Source of the DNA: a virus
Length of the DNA stretch: 64,000 nucleotides
IMG/VR virus record: IMGVR_UViG_3300030329_003696
Location: 102,834-166,833 of that record
Direction: 5' to 3' (one strand)
The translations under genes and the position numbers were made by a program. Under the pieces are notes generated by a model, which saw only the letters and a list, made by a program, of their open reading frames with translations, was not told where the DNA came from and ran no database searches. This document shows positions 1-6,215 of the stretch, in pieces; position 1 is the first letter of the stretch, and every line of letters begins with the position of its first letter.

Positions 1-190
1 AGCCGCCCACAACACGAATCAAGTCGCCCTTATTAAGAGTCATATGATCCTCTACCTTCTTCTTTTTATTTCCTTTCCTATATTTCTTCATCTTAAAAGG
101 ATAATCACATTTTTTACATTCATATGCACGAACACCATTTACTTCCCCGCAGTTCTCGCATATTTTTTGCCCACGTTTTCTTTCCGTCAT
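1..190 (-). CDS. Zinc-ribbon protein, C-terminus cut by window edge
   Basis: A leftward reading frame opens with ATG at 190 and is still open at position 1, so only the first 63 residues are visible. The start is supported by AGGAG about ten bases upstream. Two CxxC pairs (CENC near residue 12 and CKKC near residue 29) form a zinc ribbon, followed by a lysine-rich stretch. Zinc ribbons of this kind bind DNA, RNA or protein; no specific function can be named. It lies directly downstream of its own TTGACA/TATAAT promoter at 259-287. Confidence 0.75.
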   Translation of the reverse strand, partial: MTERKRGQKICENCGEVNGVRAYECKKCDYPFKMKKYRKGNKKKKVEDHMTLNKGDLIRVVGG

Positions 191-258
191 ATAAAATTGC
201 TCCTAAATGGCTGACTATACGTTATCGTGCGACCTTCCTAGTTTGGATAGTACATATC

Positions 259-287
259 ATTATATACTATAGATCGGCATATGTCAA
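259..287 (-). promoter_or_regulatory. Leftward early promoter (zinc-ribbon gene)
   Basis: TTGACA (287-282), 17-bp spacer containing CCGAT, TATAAT (264-259). It matches the promoter family repeated through the left region and lies about 70 bp upstream of the zinc-ribbon start codon. Confidence 0.85.
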
Positions 288-299
288 GTGGTTCTTTAA

Positions 300-560
300 T
301 AAAAAATTGAAAAATACGAATCTTTATTTATATATCATATATATTTAGCCCGAAACCGCTGACTATGGCTATCTTGGCGATATGATAAGTTAGAGTAATA
401 CATACTAAAAAATATTAGCATTTAAAAATAAGTGTCAACAAAATGTAACCAAATCTCGCTGGCTATAGGCATCTTGGCGAAACGTTAGCTTCGAGTGAGA
501 CAGAACGGGTCAGATCGAGCGAGTGACCAAACGTGTCACACCTATATACAGACATACATA
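300..560 (-). ncRNA. Possible small RNA region, no ORF
   Basis: This stretch lies downstream of a leftward promoter (567-594) and holds no convincing reading frame or GAAAGG-type ribosome binding site. It contains two related 41-bp segments exactly 100 bp apart and a hairpin with GTGAC/GTCAC arms near 523-540. A minus-strand TTGACA at 433-438 with a poor -10 (TAATAT, 15-bp spacing) could start a second transcript over the left copy. I infer one or two small RNAs; the ends are guesses. Confidence 0.3.
356..496 (-). repeat. Two imperfect 41-bp direct repeats, 100 bp apart
   Basis: Copies at 356-396 and 456-496 match at about 30 of 41 positions, including an identical ten-base block ATCTTGGCGA. 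A shorter related piece (TCGCTGACTCGCTGGCTA) occurs near 6371-6388, at the distal end of the other non-coding transcript. Both copies lie in non-coding sequence. Confidence 0.7.
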
Positions 561-566
561 CTATAC

Positions 567-594
567 ATTATAACACATATATCGTCAATTACAA
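567..594 (-). promoter_or_regulatory. Weak leftward early promoter
   Basis: TTGTAA (594-589), 16-bp spacer containing ACGAT, TATAAT (572-567). The -35 departs from consensus, but the context (CCCC before it, T-tracts and a GC palindrome upstream) matches the family. It points into the non-coding repeat region. Confidence 0.6.
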
Positions 595-652
595 GGGGTC
601 ATCTTTATTTTTATTTTTATGTTGAATGGTATGAATTTTGCTGTATGAGTTT

Positions 653-668
653 TGGCATGGTATTTGCA
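653..668 (+). promoter_or_regulatory. Sigma-54-like sequence (doubtful)
   Basis: TGGCATGGTATTTGCA keeps the GG and GC dinucleotides ten bases apart that define -24/-12 promoters and departs from the consensus at one core position. No plus-strand gene follows, so it may be chance. Confidence 0.2.
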
Positions 669-673
669 CAAAT

Positions 674-687
674 CCGGGGGGGCCCGG
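674..687. repeat. GC palindrome element, copy 1
   Basis: CCGGG-GGGG-CCCGG, followed after ten bases by TGTCAA (698-703), which is a -35-like TTGACA on the minus strand. It lies 80 bp upstream of the leftward promoter at 567-594. Confidence 0.85.
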
Positions 688-793
688 CCGCAGCCGGTGT
701 CAACCCCTATTCTTCAAAAAAACAGGAAATAGACCAGAAAAAAATCACCATCAAAATTAGCTGTATCATACCCTACCATCCCACTGAAGTTAT

Positions 794-826
794 AAAAACC
801 CCAAGCGGCCAAATGGCCGCAAGGGG
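794..826 (-). terminator. Rho-independent terminator of the DUF932 gene
   Basis: On the minus strand, CCCC-TT-GCGGCC, a four-base loop and GGCCGC-TT-GGGG run straight into TTTTT. It lies 24 bp after the DUF932 stop codon and is a textbook intrinsic terminator with one small internal mismatch. Confidence 0.85.
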
Positions 827-849
827 TAACACAACAGAAAGGGGTAAGG

Positions 850-1767
850 TTAGGCCGCAAGTTCCAAAGCGAGCTTCTCAGCCGCCTTGACCTCTTGCGA
901 GTTGGATGCACGCAGGATTCGATCAAAGTCACCCTTGAAACCCTCCTTCGCCTGTGCGTCGTGTTGGACGTAGCCCTGAATAGCGTTGTATGCTTCCCAA
1001 GCGGAAACCACATTGGTCATCGCTGGACGACCTGTCAGGTTACGCTCACGATTAAGACGCTTCCAGATTGCCTCAGTACGATTTTGGTGAGTAGTCACCG
1101 CACGCACTCGCTCGCCACGGGCTGCACGATCCAGTTGATCCTGATCAGGACGACCATAGATAGAATCGAGAAACTCAGTCATGCGAACCTCAGTAGATTC
1201 GAGACGGTCAATAACATCGGTCAGGGTAGACCAGCTATTTTTGAGGGTCTCAAATGTTGAGATCAATTCGTCCATGTTGGCACGCAATCCGGAAGTGTGA
1301 CGAATGGAAACGGTTGTACCGTTCACCATACGCATCATCGCCAGATTACTACACGCATCACGGAAATAACCCATAGTGGCGGTAAACGCTTTACCGTCAT
1401 AACCAGCGTTAATCATCACGCGAGGCCATACGTTATCCGTATCACGATCCTTGAAAATCGAACGACGATCTTCAGCGGTTGGTTGAATGGACACATAGTG
1501 ACCACTACGGAAGTGAGTATTGCAAGCAATCTCACCATCGAACGCCTCACCAGCGGCATCGACCAACGCACAAACGTCATCAGTCGTATGGGGAACGTAG
1601 CGAGGGGAAACGGACTTCACGCCCTTGAGATAACCCGTATCAGAACGGAACAAGCCGTACTGGTCAGTCGGCATATGATCCGGGCCAAACAGTGGAAACT
1701 TGTCAACGGTGAAATCGAAAGCGGAACGAACGGAAGCTGAAACGTCAGCAGATTGAATGTTAGTCAT
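850..1767 (-). CDS. DUF932-family phage/plasmid protein
   Basis: 305 residues. The N-terminal part, with a YGLFRSDTGYLKGVKSVSP-like stretch followed by a segment predicted to form strands and helices, resembles the DUF932 (plasmid/phage TIGR03299-like) family, which is common on large phages and plasmids; its molecular role is unknown. The C-terminal third is helical and charged. The start ATG at 1767 follows a GAAAGG-type ribosome binding site. The gene has its own promoter (1810-1837) and a strong terminator (794-826), so it is a single-gene unit. I assign the family from recalled pattern only; no profile search was possible. Confidence 0.75.
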   Translation of the reverse strand: MTNIQSADVSASVRSAFDFTVDKFPLFGPDHMPTDQYGLFRSDTGYLKGVKSVSPRYVPHTTDDVCALVDAAGEAFDGEIACNTHFRSGHYVSIQPTAEDRRSIFKDRDTDNVWPRVMINAGYDGKAFTATMGYFRDACSNLAMMRMVNGTTVSIRHTSGLRANMDELISTFETLKNSWSTLTDVIDRLESTEVRMTEFLDSIYGRPDQDQLDRAARGERVRAVTTHQNRTEAIWKRLNRERNLTGRPAMTNVVSAWEAYNAIQGYVQHDAQAKEGFKGDFDRILRASNSQEVKAAEKLALELAA

Positions 1768-1809
1768 AGTAAAACCTTTCTGAAATGTGTGAAACTAACT
1801 TACTCTCTC

Positions 1810-1837
1810 ATTATAATATATATCGGCTAGATGTCAA
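1810..1837 (-). promoter_or_regulatory. Leftward early promoter (DUF932 gene)
   Basis: TTGACA (1837-1832), 16-bp spacer with CCGAT, TATAAT (1815-1810). Upstream are T-tracts starting about every ten bases (1851, 1861, 1878, 1887), which suggest curved DNA. Confidence 0.9.
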
Positions 1838-1921
1838 TGGGGACTTGAGCTTTTTTTGGATTTTTTTTATTCCGGACTTTTTTGGCTTTTTTAGCATTTT
1901 CCCTCTTGACAAACGACCCGG

Positions 1922-1935
1922 CCGGGGGGGCCCGG
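1922..1935. repeat. GC palindrome element, copy 2
   Basis: CCGGG-GGGG-CCCGG extended on the left by CCCGG. GGTCAA follows after seven bases and a plus-strand TTGACA lies to the left, so the core is flanked by inverted TTGAC boxes. It is 85 bp from the promoter at 1810-1837. Confidence 0.85.
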
Positions 1936-2094
1936 ATTCCAAGGTCAACCGGCGACCCTCATGTTGGCGATGAGAGATCTATTTGAATCCTGTTACCCCG
2001 TCGCCCTCTTCTCATCTTACAGTTACCGTTGTTAGCGTAAGACGGCGGGCAGGCAACCAACATAAAGGTCAACCGGCATCTCTTGAAAGGAATA

Positions 2095-2325
2095 CTAATC
2101 CTCGTGAGGCATTGTACAATATACTTCGTAAGGTGTAGCGGCATAGGTCATCTGTGAATGGTCATCTTCCCACCATCCTACAAACCCCTTCACCCCACCA
2201 CCAGAAGCAACTTCAAAGCAAGCGATGCGGTCGTTCGTTTGCTCCGCCAGTTTGCAAGTGCCTTCTTCACGAATAATTTTTCTTACAAAGTTGTTAAATC
2301 TAACAACGCTTCCTACTTTGTCCAC
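2095..2325 (-). CDS. Unknown small protein, coupled to upstream gene
   Basis: 76 residues if translation starts at the GTG at 2325, one base after the TAA of the upstream gene. A longer ATG start at 2397 would overlap that gene by 71 bp, so I prefer the GTG, which lies right behind a GGTGG that can serve as a Shine-Dalgarno sequence. This is the usual arrangement for translational coupling. The C-terminal half is rich in Gly, Trp and acidic residues (GFVGWWEDDHSQ). No domain is recognised. It shares the promoter at 2738-2765. Confidence 0.65.
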   Translation of the reverse strand: MDKVGSVVRFNNFVRKIIREEGTCKLAEQTNDRIACFEVASGGGVKGFVGWWEDDHSQMTYAATPYEVYCTMPHED

Positions 2326-2326
2326 G

Positions 2327-2698
2327 TTACCACCAGCTACTATACACAACGGTATAGCCTTTCTTAATTGCCGCACGAGCCTCACGGATGAACTCACGGT
2401 CTTGCTCTGCGTAATATTCTTCAGAGTTTTCCCCGAAGAAGAAACCTACTGTCTCTGGTAGGGCGTTTTCGTCCAGAGCTTCTTCCATGCTGTCCAAGTC
2501 CCCAAGTGTCAATTCGACATCGACACAATTAAACTCACCATCTCCACCCTTTTCACGGTAGAGTTCTTCCATCCACCCCTGCAAACTAGGGTGCTTTCGC
2601 CAGTAGGCCAGTTCCATACTGTCCTCGTAGTAAGTGTAGCCATCTTCGTCCTTCTTAGCTTCGCCACGTCGTGCGGATGCGTATTGGTCAAGTCCCAT
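2327..2698 (-). CDS. Conserved phage protein (MGLDQYA family)
   Basis: 123 residues. The start MGLDQYA, the block ELAYWRKHPSLQGWMEELY, the FNCVDVELTL stretch and the ending YSSWW are typical of a small protein widespread in T4-like and other large phages; it is sometimes labelled phosphoglycerate kinase in databases, a label I do not trust. ATG at 2698 is chosen over 2713 because AAAGG lies about seven bases before it and related proteins start there. The function is unknown. The promoter of this gene is unusual in having a palindrome in place of the CCGAT box. Confidence 0.8.
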   Translation of the reverse strand: MGLDQYASARRGEAKKDEDGYTYYEDSMELAYWRKHPSLQGWMEELYREKGGDGEFNCVDVELTLGDLDSMEEALDENALPETVGFFFGENSEEYYAEQDREFIREARAAIKKGYTVVYSSWW

Positions 2699-2737
2699 AA
2701 TTTTACCTTTCAAAAAGTAGTGTTGGTTATACTGTAT

Positions 2738-2765
2738 ATTCTAACATACAATTATTGTATGTCAA
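2738..2765 (-). promoter_or_regulatory. Leftward promoter with operator-like palindrome
   Basis: TTGACA (2765-2760), 16-bp spacer, TAGAAT (2743-2738). The spacer lacks CCGAT and is filled by a perfect palindrome with 8-bp arms, CATACAAT-T-ATTGTATG (2745-2761), which reaches into the -35. A protein bound here would block RNA polymerase. Confidence 0.8.
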
Positions 2766-2770
2766 GTGGT

Positions 2771-3238
2771 CTAATGAAAAAATGGTGGTTTATGACTGAA
2801 GGCCATTACTGCATTGTCGAGGATTGACAAGTCAGCATAGTCAGCGTTTTCTATTGGGCTTGCGTCGTACTGCTTGATGAACGTGTCACAGGTGTATGGG
2901 TTGTAGTAAACTTTTTCCCATCGTGTTTCGCCGTTGTCGATCTGCTCATCAGTGAGATGACCGTCAACTTTTTGGTCGGTCGTACGAGTATCAACCACAT
3001 AGCCCTCAATAAACGCATGTACGTTTTTCTTCTGTTCATCCCTGACTCTCCTTTGTCCTGCCTTGGACACAATGAATTGACAACTTCTCAACGTAACATT
3101 TTCTGCATGACAGCGAACGATGCCGCCTTGCTTAACGCTGTAGCAATCTCGATGCAGGTTGCGATAGACTCGCACCTTCTTGGTTGGGTCGATATGCTCC
3201 GCAATCTGGAAGCTTTTTTGTGTTCGTGGTTTCTTCAT
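2771..3238 (-). CDS. Conserved phage hypothetical protein
   Basis: 155 residues. A strand-rich N-terminal half includes VRVYRNLHRDCYSVKQ and KKNVHAFIEGYV, which I recall from hypothetical proteins of large phages; no function is known. The start at 3238 follows a GAAAGG-type site. The TAG stop lies only 5 bp from the -35 of the next promoter, so this gene and the following unit are tightly packed. Confidence 0.7.
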   Translation of the reverse strand: MKKPRTQKSFQIAEHIDPTKKVRVYRNLHRDCYSVKQGGIVRCHAENVTLRSCQFIVSKAGQRRVRDEQKKNVHAFIEGYVVDTRTTDQKVDGHLTDEQIDNGETRWEKVYYNPYTCDTFIKQYDASPIENADYADLSILDNAVMAFSHKPPFFH

Positions 3239-3264
3239 AACTTATCCTTTCGTGTTACCCTTCC

Positions 3265-3292
3265 ATTATATTATATATATCGTCATAGTCAA
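3265..3292 (-). promoter_or_regulatory. Leftward early promoter
   Basis: TTGACT (3292-3287), 16-bp spacer with ACGAT, TATAAT (3270-3265). It drives the 155-residue protein gene. Confidence 0.85.
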
Positions 3293-3362
3293 GGGGTCGG
3301 CATTAACTTTTTCTGGCTTTTTTCTAATCTTTTTTTACTGAGAACCAGTCTCAACAACCAAA

Positions 3363-3376
3363 CCGGGGCCGCCCGG
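3363..3376. repeat. GC palindrome element, copy 3
   Basis: CCGGG-GCCG-CCCGG, then CGTCAA after twelve bases. This is the inverted orientation of the CGGC-loop version. It lies 71 bp from the promoter at 3265-3292. Confidence 0.85.
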
Positions 3377-3456
3377 ATTTGCCCGCCGCGTCAATCCGGC
3401 TGGAATGAGTAAGACACCGCCACCGGCTGAGACTACCCCAACCGGCAGCGGCGTAT

Positions 3457-3508
3457 ATAAAAAAAATAAAAAATAGCGGTTACCTTTTATCCTCACCACC
3501 TATACCGC
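3457..3508 (-). terminator. Probable leftward terminator
   Basis: On the minus strand a GCGGT/ACCGC stem is followed by TATTTTTTATTTTTTTT. It lies 28 bp after the stop codon of the 92-residue protein gene. Confidence 0.6.
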
Positions 3509-3535
3509 AAGGTCAGTGGTGCGGGTCATAGCGTC

Positions 3536-3814
3536 CTACGACTTTAGGAACGGTGCGACTAGGGAACCAACGAAAGGAATTTTAATTCCCCAATTCTGAC
3601 GCTCTTTATAGAACGCCTTTACACCGTCACGGGTTTGCACCGTGTCAAGGTCTCGCGACCGTTTGAATTCAGGATCGTATTTACGATACGCTCCCGTGAT
3701 TGTCTCCCAACTAAGCGGGTGCTTGTTGGTGTTGCGTCGTTCCTTAAGAACTCCCCAACGAAACTTAGAACCTTCAACCGGTTGCTTGTAACTGAACATA
3801 ACTAGACTTTTCAT
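3536..3814 (-). CDS. Unknown small basic protein
   Basis: 92 residues from the ATG at 3814, which I choose over in-frame ATGs at 3820 and 3817 because AAAGGAT lies at a suitable distance. The protein is rich in Lys, Arg and Trp and ends in a short hydrophobic stretch (IPFVGSLVAPFL), too short to be a sure membrane segment. No domain is recognised. No promoter is seen in the 76-bp gap upstream, so it is probably co-transcribed with the gp88-like gene and ends at the terminator at 3457-3508. Confidence 0.65.
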   Translation of the reverse strand: MKSLVMFSYKQPVEGSKFRWGVLKERRNTNKHPLSWETITGAYRKYDPEFKRSRDLDTVQTRDGVKAFYKERQNWGIKIPFVGSLVAPFLKS

Positions 3815-3890
3815 AATCAATATCCTTTTGTGTAGTGGTCTGAAATACCATGAGCTGCTGAAAAAAATAAAAGTAACAATACAAGTTGAA

Positions 3891-4673
3891 TCACACTGTT
3901 GCCACCTTTCTGCTATAGCTATGCCGCACCTTGTCCCGTTTCAGCACCTTTAAGGCATCGGCGGCTTCGCTACCTTTGGGCTGTGTTCCGTGTAGCATCA
4001 ATGCAAATGATTGATTGCGTAGGCTTGGCTTTGCTGCGTGTGTGTCGTCGTGGTCGATAGCTAGTCCGAGATCGTGAGCCTCTTGTTCACTGTATACCAC
4101 TTTGGCGAATCGCATATCGTACTCGTCGATACGCCAATCATCACGACCGCCATATGATGCGGTCAAAACGAAATTGTGTAGAATTGGAAACTCGTTGATA
4201 GAGTGCCAGAACCTGAGCGACTTGGTATAAGCGTAGAATAGCTTGTCGGGGTTTGCCACTGCTACAGAATACCACGCTTCCATATATTGCTGATTGAAGA
4301 AATCGCCTGCAACGTGGATGCGAACGATACCGGCATTGGTGGGTAATGAGTTATTGATTAAGTCAATCATCTCGCCGGTTGATAGTTTACGCAACGAATC
4401 AAAATTGTGTTTGCGTAGATTGTACACGTTGGTGTACTGTACTTCCTGAGAAGCTGAGAAGCAACGGAACTGCGTTTTGTGTCCGTCTTGTATTTTGCGT
4501 TTGCCGTTTGGCTGAACTACGGCTTTGGATAGGCACGACTCTGCGAACGGGCATGAGTAGCCACTGAGAAGGTCAAGGGAATAAACCTTGCGTTTATCTG
4601 TCAGATACTCTGACAACTCGTCGTCGTTTTTGAGTGCTTCGATTTTAGCGTTTGCGTTTGAGAACTTTAACAT
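3891..4673 (-). CDS. gp88-like phage protein
   Basis: 260 residues. A cysteine-containing segment SGYSCPFAESCLSK, then a KIQDG...RCFSASQEVQYTNVYNLRKHNFD block and a central RIHVAGDFFNQQYMEAW region match what I recall of the phage 'gene product 88' family, which has conserved cysteines but no settled function. The cysteines (in SCPFAESC and near RCF) could hold a metal or an iron-sulfur cluster; that is inference. It is the first gene of a two-gene unit driven by the promoter at 4707-4734. Confidence 0.65.
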   Translation of the reverse strand: MLKFSNANAKIEALKNDDELSEYLTDKRKVYSLDLLSGYSCPFAESCLSKAVVQPNGKRKIQDGHKTQFRCFSASQEVQYTNVYNLRKHNFDSLRKLSTGEMIDLINNSLPTNAGIVRIHVAGDFFNQQYMEAWYSVAVANPDKLFYAYTKSLRFWHSINEFPILHNFVLTASYGGRDDWRIDEYDMRFAKVVYSEQEAHDLGLAIDHDDTHAAKPSLRNQSFALMLHGTQPKGSEAADALKVLKRDKVRHSYSRKVATV

Positions 4674-4706
4674 CTGTTTACCTTTCGTTGTGTTGCTTAC
4701 AGTCTT

Positions 4707-4734
4707 ATTCTACTATATATTATCGGAATGTCAA
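4707..4734 (-). promoter_or_regulatory. Leftward early promoter (gp88-like gene)
   Basis: TTGACA (4734-4729), 16-bp spacer with CCGAT only two bases after the -35, TAGAAT (4712-4707). Confidence 0.85.
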
Positions 4735-4766
4735 GGGGTCAAACTTGAATAATTCCGGTTATTTTT

Positions 4767-4921
4767 TGGCGACGGGAACGGGGACTCGAACCCCGCACTC
4801 GTAGGCACCAACTCGATAAGGCCTGAGATAGCCCCGTCGATTCCCTCCCAATCCGTCGATTAGGCCAGTTGTCGAACTATCATGTCGTCGGTGTCTCATC
4901 CTACGAGACCATTTTCCCGCC
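4767..4921 (-). ncRNA. 155-nt RNA with tRNA-like 3' end and CCA
   Basis: The minus strand shows a 7-bp acceptor stem (GGCGGGA 4921-4915 with TCCCGTC 4777-4771, one G-U pair at the second position), discriminator G, encoded CCA (4769-4767) and a perfect T-arm with loop TTCGAGT (4779-4795). An ordinary anticodon arm is missing. Instead CTCGTAGG (4907-4900) pairs with CCTACGAG (4805-4798) and CACCGAC (4893-4887) with GTTGGTG (4812-4806), giving a long helix that ends two bases before the T-arm, as in the tRNA-like domain of tmRNA. The inner 74 nt hold GATT/AATC and GATAG/CTATC pairings and the short frame M-I-V-R-Q-L-A-stop. Its own promoter lies about 15 bp upstream. Alternatives are a tRNA with a ~70-nt insertion in the anticodon loop or a degenerate tRNA. 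Confidence 0.6.
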
Positions 4922-4935
4922 ATGTTGTTTACTCT

Positions 4936-4963
4936 ATTATATATTATATCGGCTATTTGTCAA
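4936..4963 (-). promoter_or_regulatory. Leftward early promoter (tRNA-like RNA)
   Basis: TTGACA (4963-4958), 16-bp spacer with CCGAT, TATAAT (4941-4936). The expected start is about eight bases upstream of the tRNA-like 5' end. T-tracts at 4978, 4989, 5002 and 5013 lie upstream at 11-13 bp intervals. Confidence 0.88.
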
Positions 4964-5045
4964 GGGGAACTTTAGCATTTTTCCAAAGTTTTTTTTCATT
5001 GTTTTTTTCCTGTTTTTTGCCGATTGGACTTGACTTTTGACCCGG

Positions 5046-5059
5046 CCGGGGGGGCCCGG
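5046..5059. repeat. GC palindrome element, copy 4
   Basis: CCGGG-GGGG-CCCGG extended on the left, then ten bases and TGTCAA (5070-5075); a plus-strand TTTGAC lies just left of the core. It is 83 bp from the promoter at 4936-4963. Confidence 0.85.
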
Positions 5060-5095
5060 CTCGCCGGTTTGTCAACCCCTATTTTTATTTTTTTC

Positions 5096-5143
5096 GTGGG
5101 GAAAGAGAAGCCGCCTGAACGTCACAGGCGGCATTCTCCCCAC
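5096..5143 (-). other. Long stem-loop after a leftward gene
   Basis: GTGGGGA (5096-5102) pairs with TCCCCAC (5137-5143) and GCCGCCTG (5110-5117) with CAGGCGGC (5125-5132). It lies 21 bp after the stop of the gene ending at 5164. No T-run follows on either strand, so it is not a standard intrinsic terminator; it may stop transcription in another way or protect the 3' end of the mRNA. Confidence 0.6.
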
Positions 5144-5163
5144 AACACGAAAGGTCGGCGGTT

Positions 5164-5367
5164 TTAGAGTGACGCCACGCACTTTTTCAGTGAGAACGAC
5201 TTGTGCAAGCCGTTGTCCTCTCGGACGGTAATCCCACGGCCATTTGGCCCGGTGAAGCTCGCAACCTTTACGCCGGTTACTGAGCGGAGGATATTCTTAC
5301 TCCCGTTTTTGGGATACAGGAAAGAAACTTTGCGTTCGTTACGCTTGTGATAAAGATCGTTGTTCAT
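5164..5367 (-). CDS. Small conserved phage protein, strand-rich
   Basis: 67 residues. ATG at 5367 is preferred to 5412 because AAAGG lies seven bases upstream. The sequence (KVSFLYPKNGSKN, VTGVKVASFTGPNGRGITV, ending SFSLKKCVASL) suggests a small beta-barrel; I recall similar short proteins in other phages but no function. It is the last gene of a three-gene unit (5505-5738, 5339-5527, this gene), and its start overlaps the upstream gene by 29 bp. Confidence 0.65.
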   Translation of the reverse strand: MNNDLYHKRNERKVSFLYPKNGSKNILRSVTGVKVASFTGPNGRGITVREDNGLHKSFSLKKCVASL

Positions 5368-5527
5368 GGATGAACCTTTCAACTTGTGAAAAAGAAAATT
5401 GTTTGACACCATCCGCAGTGTCGATTAAAACGTGATCGTTCTTAATGGCTACGACCGTGCCAGCAGGGAATTTGGTGCCGATCCTGCATAACGGCGTTTG
5501 TGAGTTACTCACTCTCTGATTCTCCAT
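5339..5527 (-). CDS. Unknown 62-residue protein
   Basis: The reading frame overlaps the upstream gene by 23 bp and the downstream gene by 29 bp, a compact arrangement that fits translational coupling. Translation could start at ATG 5527 or at GTG 5512, which sits across the upstream TAA; the sequence does not decide. The middle (GTVVAIKNDHVLIDTADGVKQFSF) alternates short strands and looks like a small SH3-like barrel. No family is recognised. Confidence 0.55.
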   Translation of the reverse strand: MENQRVSNSQTPLCRIGTKFPAGTVVAIKNDHVLIDTADGVKQFSFSQVERFIHEQRSLSQA

Positions 5528-5738
5528 CTGCGAGTTGCTTGGCTTCCTCTAGACGCTCGGAAGCGATTTGCGTGAGCTTGTCGCCTAGCTTTTTGTGAAG
5601 CTGTGCCATGACTTCCTCAGTCATCGTGAACAATACAACGTCATCTCCGTTGTGTAGTTCGACCTCATTGTCAGACTTCCAGCTAGACAGGTAGGTGTGG
5701 TCAATCTGACCGAACTCTACTTTTTGTGAAATCTTCAT
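5505..5738 (-). CDS. Unknown 77-residue protein
   Basis: Starts at ATG 5738 behind a good GAAAGGAG site. It has a strand-rich N-terminal half and an acidic helical C-terminus (SERLEEAKQLADGESESE). It is the first gene of a three-gene unit. The leader from the promoter at 5865-5892 is about 120 nt, unusually long here, and contains a run of A's just before the ribosome binding site. No function is recognised. Confidence 0.65.
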   Translation of the reverse strand: MKISQKVEFGQIDHTYLSSWKSDNEVELHNGDDVVLFTMTEEVMAQLHKKLGDKLTQIASERLEEAKQLADGESESE

Positions 5739-5864
5739 AAGACTTCTCCTTTCAAAAAAAAATGTGTTGCGGATGCAGTGGCTCTTAACCCTAACTCACT
5801 AGCTTGATATTATTCGCCTCAAGACAGGCAGGTGAGTTCCAGTTCCGTGCTGTGTTATACTACC

Positions 5865-5892
5865 ATTATACTATATTTATCGGCAATGTCAA
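5865..5892 (-). promoter_or_regulatory. Leftward early promoter
   Basis: TTGACA (5892-5887), 16-bp spacer with CCGAT, TATAAT (5870-5865). The -35 overlaps the TGA stop codon (5889-5891) of the upstream 50-residue gene. Confidence 0.88.
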
Positions 5893-6041
5893 GCGGTTAC
5901 TTGAGGAATTTCCAAAATAATTTCGGAATCTTTTGCGAGTTCTGAATCCTTCTCGATATAGATCGAGCCTGACACGTCGCCGGTTGCTGTAAAGCGTACT
6001 TTCGTCTTTGTCTCTTTGTCTTTGATAAATTTGATTGTCAT
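5889..6041 (-). CDS. Unknown 50-residue protein
   Basis: ATG at 6041 with GAAAGG nine bases upstream. The peptide begins MTIKFIKDKETKTKVRF and continues with GSIYIEKDSELAKDSEIILEI, probably a small beta sheet. The stop codon TGA is part of the TTGACA of the next promoter, a packing trick also seen at 9234. It is the third gene of the unit started by the promoter at 6316-6343. No family is recognised. Confidence 0.7.
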   Translation of the reverse strand: MTIKFIKDKETKTKVRFTATGDVSGSIYIEKDSELAKDSEIILEIPQVTA

Positions 6042-6062
6042 CTTAAAAACCTTTCGCTAAAA

Positions 6063-6215
6063 TTAAAACTCACTAATGGCCGCACGACGTTGTGCCGACC
6101 GTGTACGTTGCCGCTTCGGGCGATTATCATGAACCTGATGAGTGTTGGCTTGATGGCCGACTGAGGGTTTCCCCAGCTTGATCTTCAGGGTTATCGTTTG
6201 CTTTCGTCTTTTCAT
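6063..6215 (-). CDS. Unknown small, strongly basic protein
   Basis: 50 residues starting at ATG 6215, with GAAAGAG seven bases upstream. It is very rich in Arg, Lys and His (MKRRKQTITLKIKLGK at the start, NRPKRQRTRSAQRR near the end), which fits a nucleic-acid-binding or ribosome-associated peptide; this is inference. It overlaps the upstream frame (6127-6309) by 89 bp in a different frame, so one of the two may have a different end than drawn. The 50-residue gene at 5889 follows 21 bp later. Confidence 0.6.
   Translation of the reverse strand: MKRRKQTITLKIKLGKPSVGHQANTHQVHDNRPKRQRTRSAQRRAAISEF

Noticed and set aside
714-1013. Open frame of 99 codons on the minus strand overlapping the end of the DUF932 gene
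   Set aside because: It runs through the terminator and GC element region and lies in another frame of a well-supported gene; no ribosome site.
1297-1740. 147-codon plus-strand frame opposite the DUF932 gene
   Set aside because: Antisense shadow of a clear gene, no plus-strand promoter or ribosome site.
1959-2144. 61-codon minus-strand frame between the 2095 gene and the GC element
   Set aside because: No ribosome site, atypical composition, overlaps the preceding gene; read as 3' untranslated sequence.
4816-4891. Ordinary tRNA of about 76 nt starting at GACGGGG and ending at the CCA
   Set aside because: GACGGGG can pair with TCCCGTC, but only 16 nt remain between a D-like stem and the T-arm, too few for an anticodon arm; the 155-nt fold explains more pairs.
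5096-5143. Stem-loop read as an intrinsic terminator
   Set aside because: Strong stem but no T-run on the 3' side of either strand; kept only as a stem-loop.
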